Assembly: GCA_045837725.1 (NCBI GenBank)
Contig: JBEWZL010000119.1
Location: 124,001-188,000 of the forward strand
DNA: 64,000 nucleotides
DNA from: Vermamoeba vermiformis
Taxonomy: Eukaryota > Tubulinea > Echinamoebida
Direction of reading: 5' to 3'
Of the stretch, positions 38,440 through 50,153 are shown piece after piece. Positions within the stretch are counted from its first letter, which is position 1, and every line of letters begins with the position of its first letter. Made by a program: the position numbers and the translations under genes. Below the pieces are notes generated by a model that saw nothing but the letters and a program-made list of their open reading frames with translations, made no database searches and was not told the DNA's origin.

Positions 38440-41400
38440 ATGTGGCAGAATCATTGGTTGAATCCTCCTCAAGCGATGCAACAGCAAGGTTGGTTTCAAG
38501 GTTGGTTGCAAGGGATCGTCTCTCGAGCGGCAACTCAACAAAGTTTCTTTTCGGCGATCTACGAGCCTGTTATCGTGCCCACCGCACTAGCAAATGAATC
38601 AAATACTAACAGCAGCGATAATTCGACTATTGCCAAAGCAAACACAGAAAGTGAACAGCCATCTGGTCTTCGAGGCAGTGCCGTGATTGGAAATAATTCT
38701 AAAAATCCGAATAGCGCAGATAAGAACAGTAATGGCCAAGTTGATGCCAAAAAGCAAGACGAAGGTAGTTAACTAATTAATTAGAATAAGATCAGAATGT
38801 CACCAAAATTGAATTCCGCTTCTGCAATTTTTTCAAGTCCCTCGTTTTGTCAAGTTGGTAATTTTAACAGTGCCAATCTAAATTTTGTATAGGATCATTA
38901 TTTAAATTTAGTGAACCAAATTCCTGATCTTGGCGTCGGTTAAAAAATTCTAAAATTTACTTTTAAGAATATTTGGCCAAGGTAAAGACTACCATGAATT
39001 CGCTTTTGGCAGAAATTGCTTTCAATATTACAGCGGATCTGGTCTTTGTTCGAAAATTCCATAGTTGTTCTAGATCGTTTACTGACGACTTAATTGCAGA
39101 AATAACGTACTCAGAAGAAGAATCAGATAGAGTCTATGTATGGGGCTACTTCAATTTCCAATCGTACTACAGACCAGAAGTGTTTAAAGGACTGCAAGGC
39201 AGAGCCATCGTTCAAGTGGCATGTGGTGTCGATCACACAGTGTTTCTGACAGACCTCGGCAAAGTGTACTGCAGTGGACAAAACACACACTACCAACTCG
39301 GTGATGGCACGATGATGGACCACGACAACCCAACACAAGTGACAAAGATCGATCATCTCAACATCACCAAGATCAGTTGTGGCTCGTCGTTCACAGTTGC
39401 ATTGACAGATACAGGCAATGTGGTGATGTGGGGCACATTGAGACATGGCGACAAGTTCGGTACACTTGTATTGCAAGAGCCTGCATACGTCAAGCCCTTG
39501 AAGCGTGTGAACATCGTTGATATTGCCTCGGGTGGTGCTCACCTGCTTGCACTGGGATCCGACGGAACATTATATACTTGGGGGTACGTTATTATAATTA
39601 CAAATGCCTAGTTAAATGTCGGAAGTCACGTGGCTACGAGTATTATTTTTTTCACACGTTCAAGCCTACTATTATTAATGAACGAAATCGTTATTAATTA
39701 TTATTAATAGAGCATATATTAATATATTGATTATAGTAATCCTATGTTCGGACGACTGGGTAGAAAGACCGAGTTAAATTCGGATCTAGATCCGCGACTG
39801 CCGTCGCCTGTGGCTTCGTTACAAGGCATTAGAGTGTCTCAAATTGATTGTGGAGAGCAACATAGTATCTTATTAACAAGTAAGTATTCGTTAAACAAAG
39901 TTAAAGTTGCGTGCCGCCAAAGACCTCTCTCTTTGAAGCCTTCGTATTAACGGCGTTTGCTAGGTACTGGCAAGGTGTATACCTGGGGCCGCAATGACTA
40001 CAAAGAATGCTCGATGGCTGCTCAAGCTGAAATTTCTCTCCCGACACAGATCGAGGGACTTGAACAGTTTACCAAAGACGAAGTTCAACAAGTGCGGGCT
40101 GGCTTTAGATTCTCGATGTGCCGAACTGCTAAAAGAGTGTTTGCGTAAGTAATACCTTTTAAACGAATGTCAATGAATTTACGTGAATTTTCACGGCAAT
40201 GCCTAATATTATATGTGTACAGATGGGGTGCGGCATTCAAACCACGCCCGAATGCTAATGCTATTATGACGGTGTACCCGATCGCAGGCAATGGACCCGT
40301 TCAAATTCCGTACGAAGACACTTTGCCTCGTGACTTCAGAATTGTCGACATGGTTACTGGTACTCAGCATGGTCTATTGCTGACAGGTACAGTATATTCA
40401 TATCCATATAAAGCATTTACTAATATTATGGTCGTATTCAGACCGCGGTCAACTGTACAGTTTCGGTTTGTCAACGAACGGTCAAACGGGACAAAATTCA
40501 CCGGAATACGTGCACAAAATTTCTGAAGTTGCCATGGAAAAAAGAATCGATAAAATTGCTGCAGGAGGCAAAACTTCGATCGCTATTCACGGTACGATAT
40601 TATTTTCACATAGCTATGAAGTTGATTTTTTAACCGTTCATATTAGGCTCTATTCGCTCAGTACTCGGAGAAAACATGCAAAAGATCATTAACAATGAAA
40701 AATTATTCGGTGATGTGTTGCTGAAGCCAATCAACGGTCAGCCGATGTACGCCCACAAAGGTACCAAATCATTTCCTTATTTGGTAATCAATGTCTAATG
40801 ATGTCTTTAGCCATCCTTGCGGCACGGTCTGAATTGTTTAAAAAAATGATTATTGCTGCGGAAAAGTGGAGCAAAGGATCTATTCCTGTTGTTGAACTAG
40901 ATTACAGCCCGAAACAGCTTTACGCCATTCTCATCTACATCTACACCTATCGACTGTTGTCCTTGAGCATAAGCGGAGATGTCTTAGCTAGCTTTGCCAA
41001 GCGTTTTCAGATCAAAGAACCGGCTGTCGTGAGAACTCCTCCGCCATTGATTTTGGCAGCGGATCTCAGCGAGCTGTTGGTCTGGAAGACTTATACTGCT
41101 AAGCCTAACGAAGATGACGCACCGCTGATCGAAGAAAACAAAAGTCCTAATGCGGGCCTGTGGACTGACATCAAGTTCATGGTGCAAGGCAGAGAGATCG
41201 TGGCGCACAAGGCCATTCTTTGTGCAAACTCCGAATACTTCAGGTACGCTTTAACATCGATAATGACGATAGTTATTAATCATTCGAATTCAGATTGATG
41301 CTGACTGGAGGCATGAAAGAGAGTCAAATGAGTGTTCTTGAAGTGCAAGATGACATCACATTTGAAGCGTTTGTGGCAACACTTCAGTTCCTTTACACCG

Positions 41401-41779
41401 ATAATGTGGAAGTGGATGTCAACTATGCACTTGATATACTACCAGTGGCGAGTTTGTATAACTTGCAGAGACTCAAGGTACGTTCAAAGTGACGGGTGAG
41501 AATCGCACAATTTTTTCACACATTTGTTTTGTACAGCAAAAATGTGAAGGTATCATTGAAAAGCAAGTCGAGATTGATTCAGTTGCGTACGTGTGGCAAG
41601 TAGCTCGATTCTATTCTGCCACGAGATTAGAATCGTTCTGTTTGGATCTGCTGTTGCCAAAGTTCCTGGATGTGCAGAGAACAGAAGCATTCAAAAACTT
41701 GACTAAAGAAGAACAAGACGAGCTCAGAAAGATGTATGTTAACGCTAAGCAAACGGATACGGCGAAGACCAAAAATTAA
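38440..41779 (+). CDS. RCC1-repeat protein with two BTB domains, copy 2
   Basis: Exons: 38440-38764, 39100-39583, 39737-39879, 39964-40144, 40223-40386, 40442-40591, 40647-40760, 40811-41243, 41294-41477, 41537-41779; 806 residues. Domain order is the same as in copy 1: WFQGWLQGIVSRAATQQ, RCC1 blades, BTB 1 (LFGDVLLKPINGQPMYAHK), BTB 2 (DIKFMVQGREIVAHKAILC). All splice sites are at the same positions as in copy 1. Parts of exons 2, 8 and 9 and the intron between exons 8 and 9 are nearly identical to copy 1, while the N-terminus, exons 3-7 and their introns have drifted. The gene ends 74 bases from the stop of the minus-strand kinase gene. Confidence 0.9.
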
Positions 41780-41852
41780 GCAAGCCTTTGTATTTTTTAC
41801 ACCAACCATGTAAATCTGCTTTATTACATACGATTAGAGTTTACATAGTGGC

Positions 41853-44800
41853 TTACATCAAGTTGGAGATACGTTGAACAACCTCACTCGCAGAAGGTCG
41901 GACTGCTGGATCTTGGTGCCAGCAGTCCTCAATGAGTTTAATAAGGTCGTCGCTCACACCAACGTTTCTTTCCAAAGGCATTCTTCCGCCGTTCTTAACG
42001 TGCATCTCGAGGTCCGACTGCCATTCAAATTGAGTGAATGGTTGTTGTTCGTACATCAGTTCCCATATCAATAGAGCAAAACTGTAAATATCCGCACTCT
42101 TATCGATTCGCGGGTTCTTTCCTAACGCTTCCGGAGCCATGTAGTTCATTGTTCCGACGTTCTTTGTGACAGTCATAGTGTTGTCGGAGATGAATCTCGA
42201 AGTACCAAAGTCAGTTAGTTTGACGTGCACCGATGCCTTTGGCTCAAGTGAAAAGACGAGAATGTTCTGTGGCTTGATGTCGCGATGAATGACTCTGTTC
42301 AAGTGAAGGAATTGAAGGGCTTTTGCTGACTCCAACAGGATTGTGAGCTTCATCATGTACGGCAATTTTGTCTTCTGCATAACGCTCGAAAGACTGCCAA
42401 GAGGTGCGTATTCAATTAAGATTGCCAAGTTGTCCTTAACATTTGATGCACCAACGAACTGAACGATGTTTGGATGGTGCAAGTCTTTCATCAATGTGAT
42501 CTCTCGCTCGAATTCTTGTTTCAGCTCTTCGATCATGCACTGGTTGAGAATCTTTTTCACGGCTACCTCTCCACCGCGATACACTCCTCGAGTCACTGTG
42601 CCAAAACTACGAAAAATTGTGAGTCGGGTCCACTACTAGTAGATGAAATTTGTCTTACCCGCCACCACCAAGGAAGTCACCTGTCATTTCCACTTCTTCA
42701 AGATCGATCCACGTGGACATGGCACTTGCCATCTTGTACTCGAGAATAGCGTAGATGTGTTGTTGTTCGATCACAATGACGAGACAAATCTTGCACTTGG
42801 TTGTCATTCGCATCAAAGTCGAGACTGTCACATGCGTTGCTTTGCCTTGTTTGAGCGTGAATGACGAAGGCTCGACTTTGACTTCGTACTTTGGTGATTC
42901 TGGTGCGTATATATCAACGTGCAGGCCATCGATCAGTCGTTCTTTTAACGTGTTGTCACTCTTGCTGTTATTCTTGGACTTTAAACTGAACACCACTTCA
43001 GCTTGGTTCCACGTGTCTACTTTGACAGTACTATCTTTCGAATTTTGTGACAGCATTGACGAGTCAATAGAGCACGGCAAGCGGTCAAGAGCCTTGTACG
43101 TGAAATCTTCCGTCGGCTTCCATTCCCAAGTCGTTGACGGGATGACAGAGACGCCGTCGCGGTTCAGTGACTCGGACTTGGCTTGTGTCAGCAGATTCTG
43201 AAGCTCCATTTCGTGTTTTTCTCCTGCCTTGAGCCTTCTTCTGAATAACGCCACTGCAACGACCGCGGCCAAAACTACGACGAAGACGAGCACCACGATG
43301 AGTACCAAATGTCCGACAGTCAGCGAAGACACGTTGTCGAACGTGAAAGGATTCGACGTGACAACACTACTGCCACACTGTGCGCTGATTGCGTATCGAG
43401 TGAAAGTCGAGAGTGCTGATATGTTGACACTCAGACTGCTCTGTCGAGAGTCAATAGGATCTTGTGCTATTCCGTCAATAAGCCACCAGTGGCGGGTACA
43501 ATCGTCATATAACAGTTTGACTTGAAGCGTGGCTTGTGATTCCATGAACCATGTCGTGTGATTGACGGTCGGACGAGGCCCGTCAAACAGCATGTCGTGT
43601 TCCAAAAGTCGCAAATAACCACATGTTTGGTTCTTTCCTGAAGGATTTGTTGCTGTCAAGCATAATTGATGACGCACATTGCATGCTAATGTGTCCGGCT
43701 GTATCGTAATGTTCGCAGTATTAGTTGTTTGAACAGCGCCATTGATTGTCCATTCGAGTGATTCCTCGCCCTTCACTTGGGCTTGAATGAGGACAGATTT
43801 GTGACACAAGTTGATTGAATCTTCTAAAGGCTGAATAAACGTCGGCCTTGGGACAACGGAAATTCTCGCTGATTGCGCCATTGATTGGTAACACTGATCT
43901 ATAGCTCTAATAAGATATTCGCCGGCGATAGGTTGCATTACATTGTGGAGTGTCAAACTTGAACCAGATGAGTTGAGTGACACGCCATTGTGCCGCCAAT
44001 CAATGCGAAGATGATTCTTAGAGCCAGTGAGCCCTGTGTCGAGACCTATCGATTGTGTCTCGTAGATTGACTGACTTTGTAGGGTGTTTGTCATTGTCGA
44101 GAGTGGTCGATATGTGACGAAGAATTGAGTGACCCAAACAACAAACGAGTCCGTTATTTGCATTCTCGCTAGCGACGCGTCGATTCGCTGCCAATCTCCC
44201 GTTGTGAGCTCAAAGATGACTAAGCCGTTGGCAATCGTGAATAATACTTTGCTTCCAGAAGACTGCATTGCTGTGAATGGCGAGTCGATAGGGGCCTCTG
44301 CTAGCACGCGCCATTCATTCGTTAGGACGTTGTACAGATCCACGCGTTGTGGTCTTCGTATCACAAGGGAGGACAGTCCTGCCACTGCTTCAAGTCCGTT
44401 GTTGGCAAAGTGAACTGGGATTTCTACGTGGCTCCAAGTCGATTCTGCAATGTTGTAGATATCAATAGTGGATGTGCTAGTAACGAAGAACACGTGCGTC
44501 TTCGACTGGACAATATGGCGCGGCGGTCCAGGCACGCTTAATCGATCAAACTGAAGTGTATCTGTCACGGCGTTGTAGATGACAACGATGTCTGTGAGTT
44601 GGGTCGGCCAACCACTAACATTATACGCTGCCGCCATGATGAACAAATCTTCTGTAGTAATAAATGGTCCTCTGATTTGTGGACTAATAAGCGTTCTGTT
44701 GTTGGTGACAATATCAATCAGTTCAATTTCGCCCAAATAAGAAGTCAGAATGATCTTGTTTCTGACACCTGCCATCTCCGATGCTAGTACCGTCGATCCA

Positions 44801-46378
44801 GAACCCGGCTGTTGTCGCCACGATAGGTCAGTTGCGTTGAAGATTTGAAACTGCCTTTGGTCTACGTAGTTGAACACTGCAATCGAGCCTTGCATAGAAG
44901 TCGTTAAGACACCACCGGAGAGTACTACAGGGAACGGCACTTCTGTTACTGTCCAAGTCTCGCTCGGAAAGTGAAACAAATGACCCGTGTTGAACACCCA
45001 GTAGTCGTCTAACTCGACATACGTGGATGAGATCACGTTATCGAATCTTTGTTGTCGAATTTGTTGAGTGTGCAAGTTGAACCAATAGGCCTCCAACGCG
45101 CCTGACAAGAAGAAGCCAAAGTCTCTTCTTTGAAATTGAAATCCACCTGGTGTTGGCGTATACTGCACCAAGCCATCCAACACGATTGTCGTTATCTCGG
45201 GTGACGGATCTGACATGTAGATAGCGCCGTTGTGAGCGATAATTGCAGGTCTGTCCGTACTGAGCTCTCGTTGCACCGAGTACATGATGACGCCTCCTTT
45301 GTTGTACGATACAATCGAGTTAGAACCAATGAAGTGCAGCGTCGGGCCATAAACTATCGTGGATGCAGCAGAAGGGATGGAAATTTGTGTGATGACACGT
45401 TGTGGAGGCTCGGGTTGAAAAGAGTATACATTGAGTCCGTCTATATCTCGGATCACTAACTGGCCATCGACGAGATAAAGTGTTGGCAGGCCAAAGAAGC
45501 TGATTCTCATGGAGACATTGTAAGCAGGTTCAGCATTGAATGAAAGGGTATCGGAGTCCAAAGGAAAGATTTGTATCAAATTGTTCCGCATTAGAAATCC
45601 AAACAGGTGCGTGCCGTTGCTAACAGAAGCGGTCAGCACAACATTCCTGGTCTGGATCGTGCCACTCGAAGGATCCAAAAACACGAACTGGTTGGAATAA
45701 TGATAGACCACGTATTGTCCAAACACCAAGACATTTTGTAGACCGAGAGATGGAATGTTGATTGATGCGGTCATTGTTTGCGTGAGCGTGTCAAAAATGT
45801 CAGCGTACGGATGTACTTCGCTGGTCATGGATGGGACTCCAAAGGCAAATATGACGTGGTGGCCAACAGCGCTACATCTAATCCGCTGCCTAGGTGTTGC
45901 CAGCCAGTGTCTTGACCACGTGTTTGTTGTCGTGTCAAAAACGTCAAGGGCTCGGGAAGTTTCTCCAGTGGTTTCGACGCCTCCAGCAAAATAAATCTTA
46001 TTATTTAATGCTGCTATGCCTGCGCCGGACCTCGCAGTGGGTAACTGAAACGGAGTGAAGCACGCTGCGAAAAATACGTTAATTTAAAGTCAGGCCACAT
46101 TCCAGGACAGAAATATCAATAAATCAATTAAATAATAATTTAATAGGTGCTTACAGCGTAAATTGAAGTTAAAAACTTGCCAAGCAATTATTCAATTTTT
46201 TTTTCCGATCTGAGATCGTCTACCGAGACATTTTGAACATACCATCACTGGCCGCCAACAAACACAAAATATAGAAGATGATGGCCCGTAGATTAGCTGC
46301 AGAGAGATTTAGGGTCGTGTCAAAAACAAGACAGCATCCAATTTACATACCTTGCTTGCTCGTAGTCTTGACTAACAT
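41853..46378 (-). CDS. Receptor-like TKL-family protein kinase
   Basis: Exons: 46378-46351, 46296-46243, 46064-42659, 42606-41853; 1413 residues. A signal peptide (IIFYILCLLAA) leads into a long Kelch-like propeller region (NNKIYFAGG; about residues 28-700), an Ig-like module (HNVMQPIAGEYLIRAIDQC; about 720-850), a transmembrane helix (about 944-970) followed by RRR, and a cytosolic linker with a beta-sandwich-like part (YEVKVEPSSFTLKQGKA). The kinase domain starts with the Gly-rich loop GDFLGGGGFG; the catalytic Lys is in EVAVKK, the catalytic loop is HRDIKPQN and the metal site is DFGTSR. It looks catalytically competent, of the tyrosine-kinase-like serine/threonine group. A 3.4-kb exon is striking beside its intron-rich neighbours. 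It probably senses an extracellular ligand; the ligand is unknown. Confidence 0.93.
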
Positions 46379-47621
46379 CGAAATGACATGATATTCGAAT
46401 ATAAATCTTAATTGCGCAAAATGGGTGTTTTTGCTGATGTAACCAACGGAGATCAACAACAGAAATGCTGCTCAAAATGTTCCGGAGTTTCTTTTGATCT
46501 AAATGGTTACAATTATTTTGTAGTCACTATTTCGCTTACCGAAAGCTAAGTCTCATAGCCAGCTTCTTTATCATGCCAAAAAGCCAGATCGATCAAGTAG
46601 TATTGCGTTCACGGTAATCAAATATGCAGCCAATAATAATTACATAAAAATATCCTTCATCTTGGTTTTTAACTCATGCACGCATACCATTCAATGCTTG
46701 TCTGAGCAAATTAATGTATTGTAATTTCTTAATTGCGGCTGCCGTGGGCTATCACGTGTAGCAATGCGCACTCACCTGAATCACGCGAGATTAACCAGAT
46801 TTTTTAGCATCGGAAGGATTATTTTCGGCGCATCTGGCAGGCAATTTGGTTGAACTACGCTCTTCTAGGTATGTACGGCGTTGAAATATTAGCGGTGCAC
46901 GTTTACCAGTTGTCTGTTAAACTTGCATTCATCAATGAACTTGGCGTTGGTAAATTAATGCCGTGGTGCTGATAGAATTGCATTGTCGTGCGCAATGCAA
47001 AAAACCAATCGCCCTGTGTAACGTCGTCGAATTACATTGCGATTGCGATTTCACCTCAGTGTGTGATAAACTTGGAGCTGCAGCGGAGATACACACTAGT
47101 ACACCCACGGCACTTGGACCTAAATCAGGTCCTTTCTGGTCATCCCTGCGAGTTAAAGCAAGAACCCAAGTCAAACGCAAAGCAAGGGTCGAGCTGCTCA
47201 TGCAAAGCTACAATGGACAGGGGCGTCATCGTTTCACTGAGGTACATAGGATTCCTTTTGAAAGAATCAGATTTAGCAAGGCATTCAACGAGGAATTACA
47301 GTGCTTTTTCGTTCGAAGAGTTAAAATTTAAATGTCGGAACGGCGGAGATAAATTTAACTTTCAGAAACGACGACACCATAATGTCTAGGTCGAAAGCAA
47401 ATCATAAACGAGCGAACTAATGGCTCGTAGGGACGATGCTGCCCAATGTGCAGTTGGAAATACTGCAGGAAGCACGCGAGACGCAGAATTACTTAAGAAT
47501 GAAAATTATGCGAAACGGTTCACACTTAAAATTTATTCACCTGTCAAATCAATCAAGAAAGTATAAAAGCGAATCTTTTGCTTGGCATTTACAACAAAAA
47601 AACAACGCAATAACAACACAA
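46379..47621. other. Intergenic region, 1.2 kb
   Basis: Upstream of both the kinase gene (-) and the NTF2-like secreted protein gene (+). Frames near 46932-47389 on both strands lack splice or domain support. It ends in the TATA box at 47562. I see nothing else. Confidence 0.4.
47562..47569 (+). promoter_or_regulatory. TATA box TATAAAAG
   Basis: Consensus TATA box 60 bases before the start of the secreted NTF2-like gene, followed by an A-rich leader with CAA repeats. A strong core promoter for a gene with strong codon bias. Confidence 0.65.
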
Positions 47622-48287
47622 ATGAACAAAGCTCTTATATTAGCCGTGCTCGGATGCGTTTTGGCAATTGCTGCCGCCGAGACTGAAACTTTTGGCTGGG
47701 GCCACACTTTGCCTCAAGGCGTTTATTACAACGGTCCCCTTTTCGTCGGATACCAAGGAAGAGTTCAACGCGCGATCTTCAAGTTTGCCGAAGCCTACAC
47801 TACTTGCAACAGAAACAACTTTATCGAGATCTTCGACGAGGACATCCTCTTCTCCTACCTCTTCGTTCGTTACCAAGGTCTGACTGCTGCATTGGCTGAT
47901 ATCGATAGCTACTGCACTCCTACTGGCCGTCCTGCCAACGTCTCCGTCTTCTTCGAGCGTGACGCCTTCGCTATTGATCCCGTCACTCGCAATGCTGCCG
48001 TCAAGGTGCAATTCCGCCAAGTCACTCAAGCTGGTGTCAAGTCCGTTGTCAATGACGTTTGGTTCGCTAAGACTAACTTCTTTGGTAACCAATTTACCGA
48101 GTTCACCGAATGGTTGTCCGACTCTGTTCGCTTCTTGCAACAATACGGTGTCTTGAACTACGACGAATCTGCCGATCCTCTCTTGCCCTGGCCCACTTAT
48201 GTCGCTGGTCGTGAAGGCTGCGCTCGTCGCGTAACTCACACTTGCTCTGACGCTCCTTGCCAACCTTCTCAGTGCGTTCGCCCTTAA
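47622..48287 (+). CDS. Secreted NTF2-like (SnoaL-type) protein
   Basis: Intronless, 221 residues. The start at 47622 gives a signal peptide (NKALILAVLGCVLAIAAA) and lies 60 bases after a TATA box; the frame is open back to 47436, but those residues do not look like a leader. The mature part fits the NTF2-like cone fold: a helix around FKFAEAYTTCNRNNFIEIF, strands in DILFSYLFVRYQG, then a sheet through VKVQFRQVTQ and VNDVWFAKTNFFG. A Cys-rich tail (GCARR, TCSDAPCQPSQC) should form disulfides. NTF2-like domains are binding pockets or enzymes with small substrates; none is indicated. Codons are almost all the C-ending or preferred ones, so the protein is likely abundant. Confidence 0.8.
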   Translation: MNKALILAVLGCVLAIAAAETETFGWGHTLPQGVYYNGPLFVGYQGRVQRAIFKFAEAYTTCNRNNFIEIFDEDILFSYLFVRYQGLTAALADIDSYCTPTGRPANVSVFFERDAFAIDPVTRNAAVKVQFRQVTQAGVKSVVNDVWFAKTNFFGNQFTEFTEWLSDSVRFLQQYGVLNYDESADPLLPWPTYVAGREGCARRVTHTCSDAPCQPSQCVRP

Positions 48288-49301
48288 TTAATGCGGCCGC
48301 ATCCAAAATTGTAAAATAATTAATTGCACTGTAAAATCAAAAAGTAAATCAATTGTATTTCTACCGGAATTCCTTCGTGTTTGATTCATAAAGCAATTGA
48401 TTCATCTCTTGTAGCAGTTAAACTCCACTTAGCAGTATCACAAAAATATTCAGCAACATCCGTGCTATTTTGTCAGCCCTTCTTCCATCTTGACAACAAT
48501 GCGTGCATATTATTTATTGCATATCGTTTGTTTATAGGCTGTCGTTAATGTAGGCTTCTGGTAAGGAGTTGCGCAAACAAACTGCAACTGCTAATCTGTC
48601 AGCTTATCTCCTAAAAACTAAATCAGTGCTAAAAAGGACTTTGTTTACATTGCATAGAACTCAAAAATTTCGGTTATTCTCCATTTATTACTTTAATAAA
48701 AGCAAAAATTGTTCCCAAAATTATTGTATTTTAATTTTCATGCAGCTCAGCGCGGTAATTTTCTGGAGATTTTTACTTCAGTACGCATAGCGTAATATCC
48801 TGTACCCTACGTAAATTCCTTACGATTAAATTTTCCAAAAAACTCATAATTTACAGCTACGTTGGTCACGCTGATCAGACGGCAACAGTTAGCCACACTC
48901 GCGTTATGCGGTTCGCTTGATGGGAGAATACTAGAATACGAACTCAATCACCTGCCAATCACTAGAACGGAAATTTGTATTGCAATTTCGAGATGTGACA
49001 CGGGATCAGATCTTGTATTCAATCTCAAAGAGTGGTGGAACCGGAGAGAACAGCCGATAAGTCAGCTTCTAGTTGGTGCGGAGTATATTGGACCACAAAG
49101 GTTCTTGGCAGCAGATTGGCATCTCATATCGAGCAACTTCAAGTTGAAAACGCGTGCAAGCCTAAAATTATCGGCCAATAATTTGCGAGCGCACATAATC
49201 AAATTTATTACTTTAAACAGCTATAAATAAGGAGCGTTCGGTCGCATAGTTTCATTCAGTTCAAAACATCAATCACTAACAACACAACTCAACACTTAAA
49301 A
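48288..49301. other. Intergenic region, 1.0 kb
   Basis: AT-rich 3' flank of the NTF2-like gene and promoter of the Cys-rich gene. A plus-strand open frame at 48862-49230 runs through the TATA box of the next gene and has no recognisable features. Confidence 0.4.
49222..49229 (+). promoter_or_regulatory. TATA box TATAAATA
   Basis: TATA box 80 bases before the start of the small Cys-rich gene, with an AC-rich leader between. Same core-promoter type as the gene at 47622. Confidence 0.6.
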
Positions 49302-49631
49302 ATGAAAACTCTTGCCATCATCGCTGTCGTTCTTGGCCTCCTCTATGTTGCCTACGCTCAAACTTGCGACGAAACCGTCATCTCTGCTTGCTACAGTCCT
49401 TATGTTGAATGCGCTCAGGCCGCCAACTCTACCGCTGATGCTTGCACTTGCTTCGGCAGATACGGCAATTGCTTGGCCGGAAAGAACTGCTTCCTCGGAG
49501 CCACTCGCGATCAATTCTTGTCTCAATGCAGCCAAGCTGGTTGCACTACTCAACAATGCAACAGCGCCGTTACCTCTGGCGTCAATGTCGTCTTGCTCTT
49601 GGGCACCGTTCTCTTTGCTTTGTATCACTAA
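49302..49631 (+). CDS. Small secreted cysteine-rich protein, likely anchored
   Basis: Intronless, 109 residues. Signal peptide at residues 1-19 (KTLAIIAVVLGLLYVAYA), a mature part with ten cysteines (TCDETVISAC, ECAQ, ACTCFG, CLAGKNC, QCSQAGC, QQC), and a hydrophobic C-terminal tail (VNVVLLLGTVLFALYH) preceded by small residues, as in a GPI signal. Function unknown; it may be a surface or cyst-wall component, which is a guess. Strong codon bias and a TATA box indicate high expression, as for the neighbour at 47622. Confidence 0.8.
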   Translation: MKTLAIIAVVLGLLYVAYAQTCDETVISACYSPYVECAQAANSTADACTCFGRYGNCLAGKNCFLGATRDQFLSQCSQAGCTTQQCNSAVTSGVNVVLLLGTVLFALYH

Positions 49632-50153
49632 ATAAATCAACCTGTTATTTTATCGAATATCGCTTAATGCCTTTACATCGATGTGAATATTAAACTCGCC
49701 GATTGTCGACTCTGTGCGGTTGGTGCATCACTTTTAATCGGAGAACGGCGCCGTTTGTACGAGCAAAGATAACCAATTTATAATATTAATCTTAATCGGG
49801 TAACGCAATCGCATCATTATTTTTATTTATACTGCATTGCAACGCCGTAATGTGCACATTTGAGCGCAGTATACTACCAGAAGCTACTGTCTAGGTATAC
49901 AAATCTAAATTGAATTAAGATTTTTCGCAATTTAAGTAATTTATCTCTATCGATAGTATACATTTACTAAGTTGTTGAATTCCTCGTTGTGATTCAAATT
50001 TGATTAATTAAGTAAACCGCCGGCTCGAAAAGTTACGCTGTTGATGAAACAATCGACCGTTTCCATAGTAATCCATTACGAAGCGCAACTGAATAGGACC
50101 TGGGCCTTGATGAAGTCATTATTTATGTACAAGGAATGGAGTAACGATCATTT
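49632..50153. other. Convergent intergenic region
   Basis: Between the Cys-rich gene (+) and the lipase-like gene (-). AT-rich; no frame, RNA gene or repeat seen. Confidence 0.4.

Larger units (their letters stand above)
35290..41779 (+). repeat. Tandem gene duplication (RCC1-BTB pair)
   Basis: Two head-to-tail paralogues of about 3 kb, with ten exons each and the same splice phases. The blocks 35842-36125 / 39205-39488 and 37612-37940 / 41167-41490 are nearly identical, including an intron, whereas the flanking coding parts are much more diverged. Confidence 0.9.

Noticed and set aside
46932-47389. Overlapping frames on both strands upstream of the NTF2-like gene
   Set aside because: Mutually antisense, no start context, splice signals or domain.
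47640-48263. Minus-strand frame of 207 codons
   Set aside because: Mirror of the codon-biased NTF2-like gene, whose signal peptide and fold support the plus strand.
48862-49230. Plus-strand frame of 122 codons
   Set aside because: Runs through the TATA box of the next gene and does not begin with ATG.
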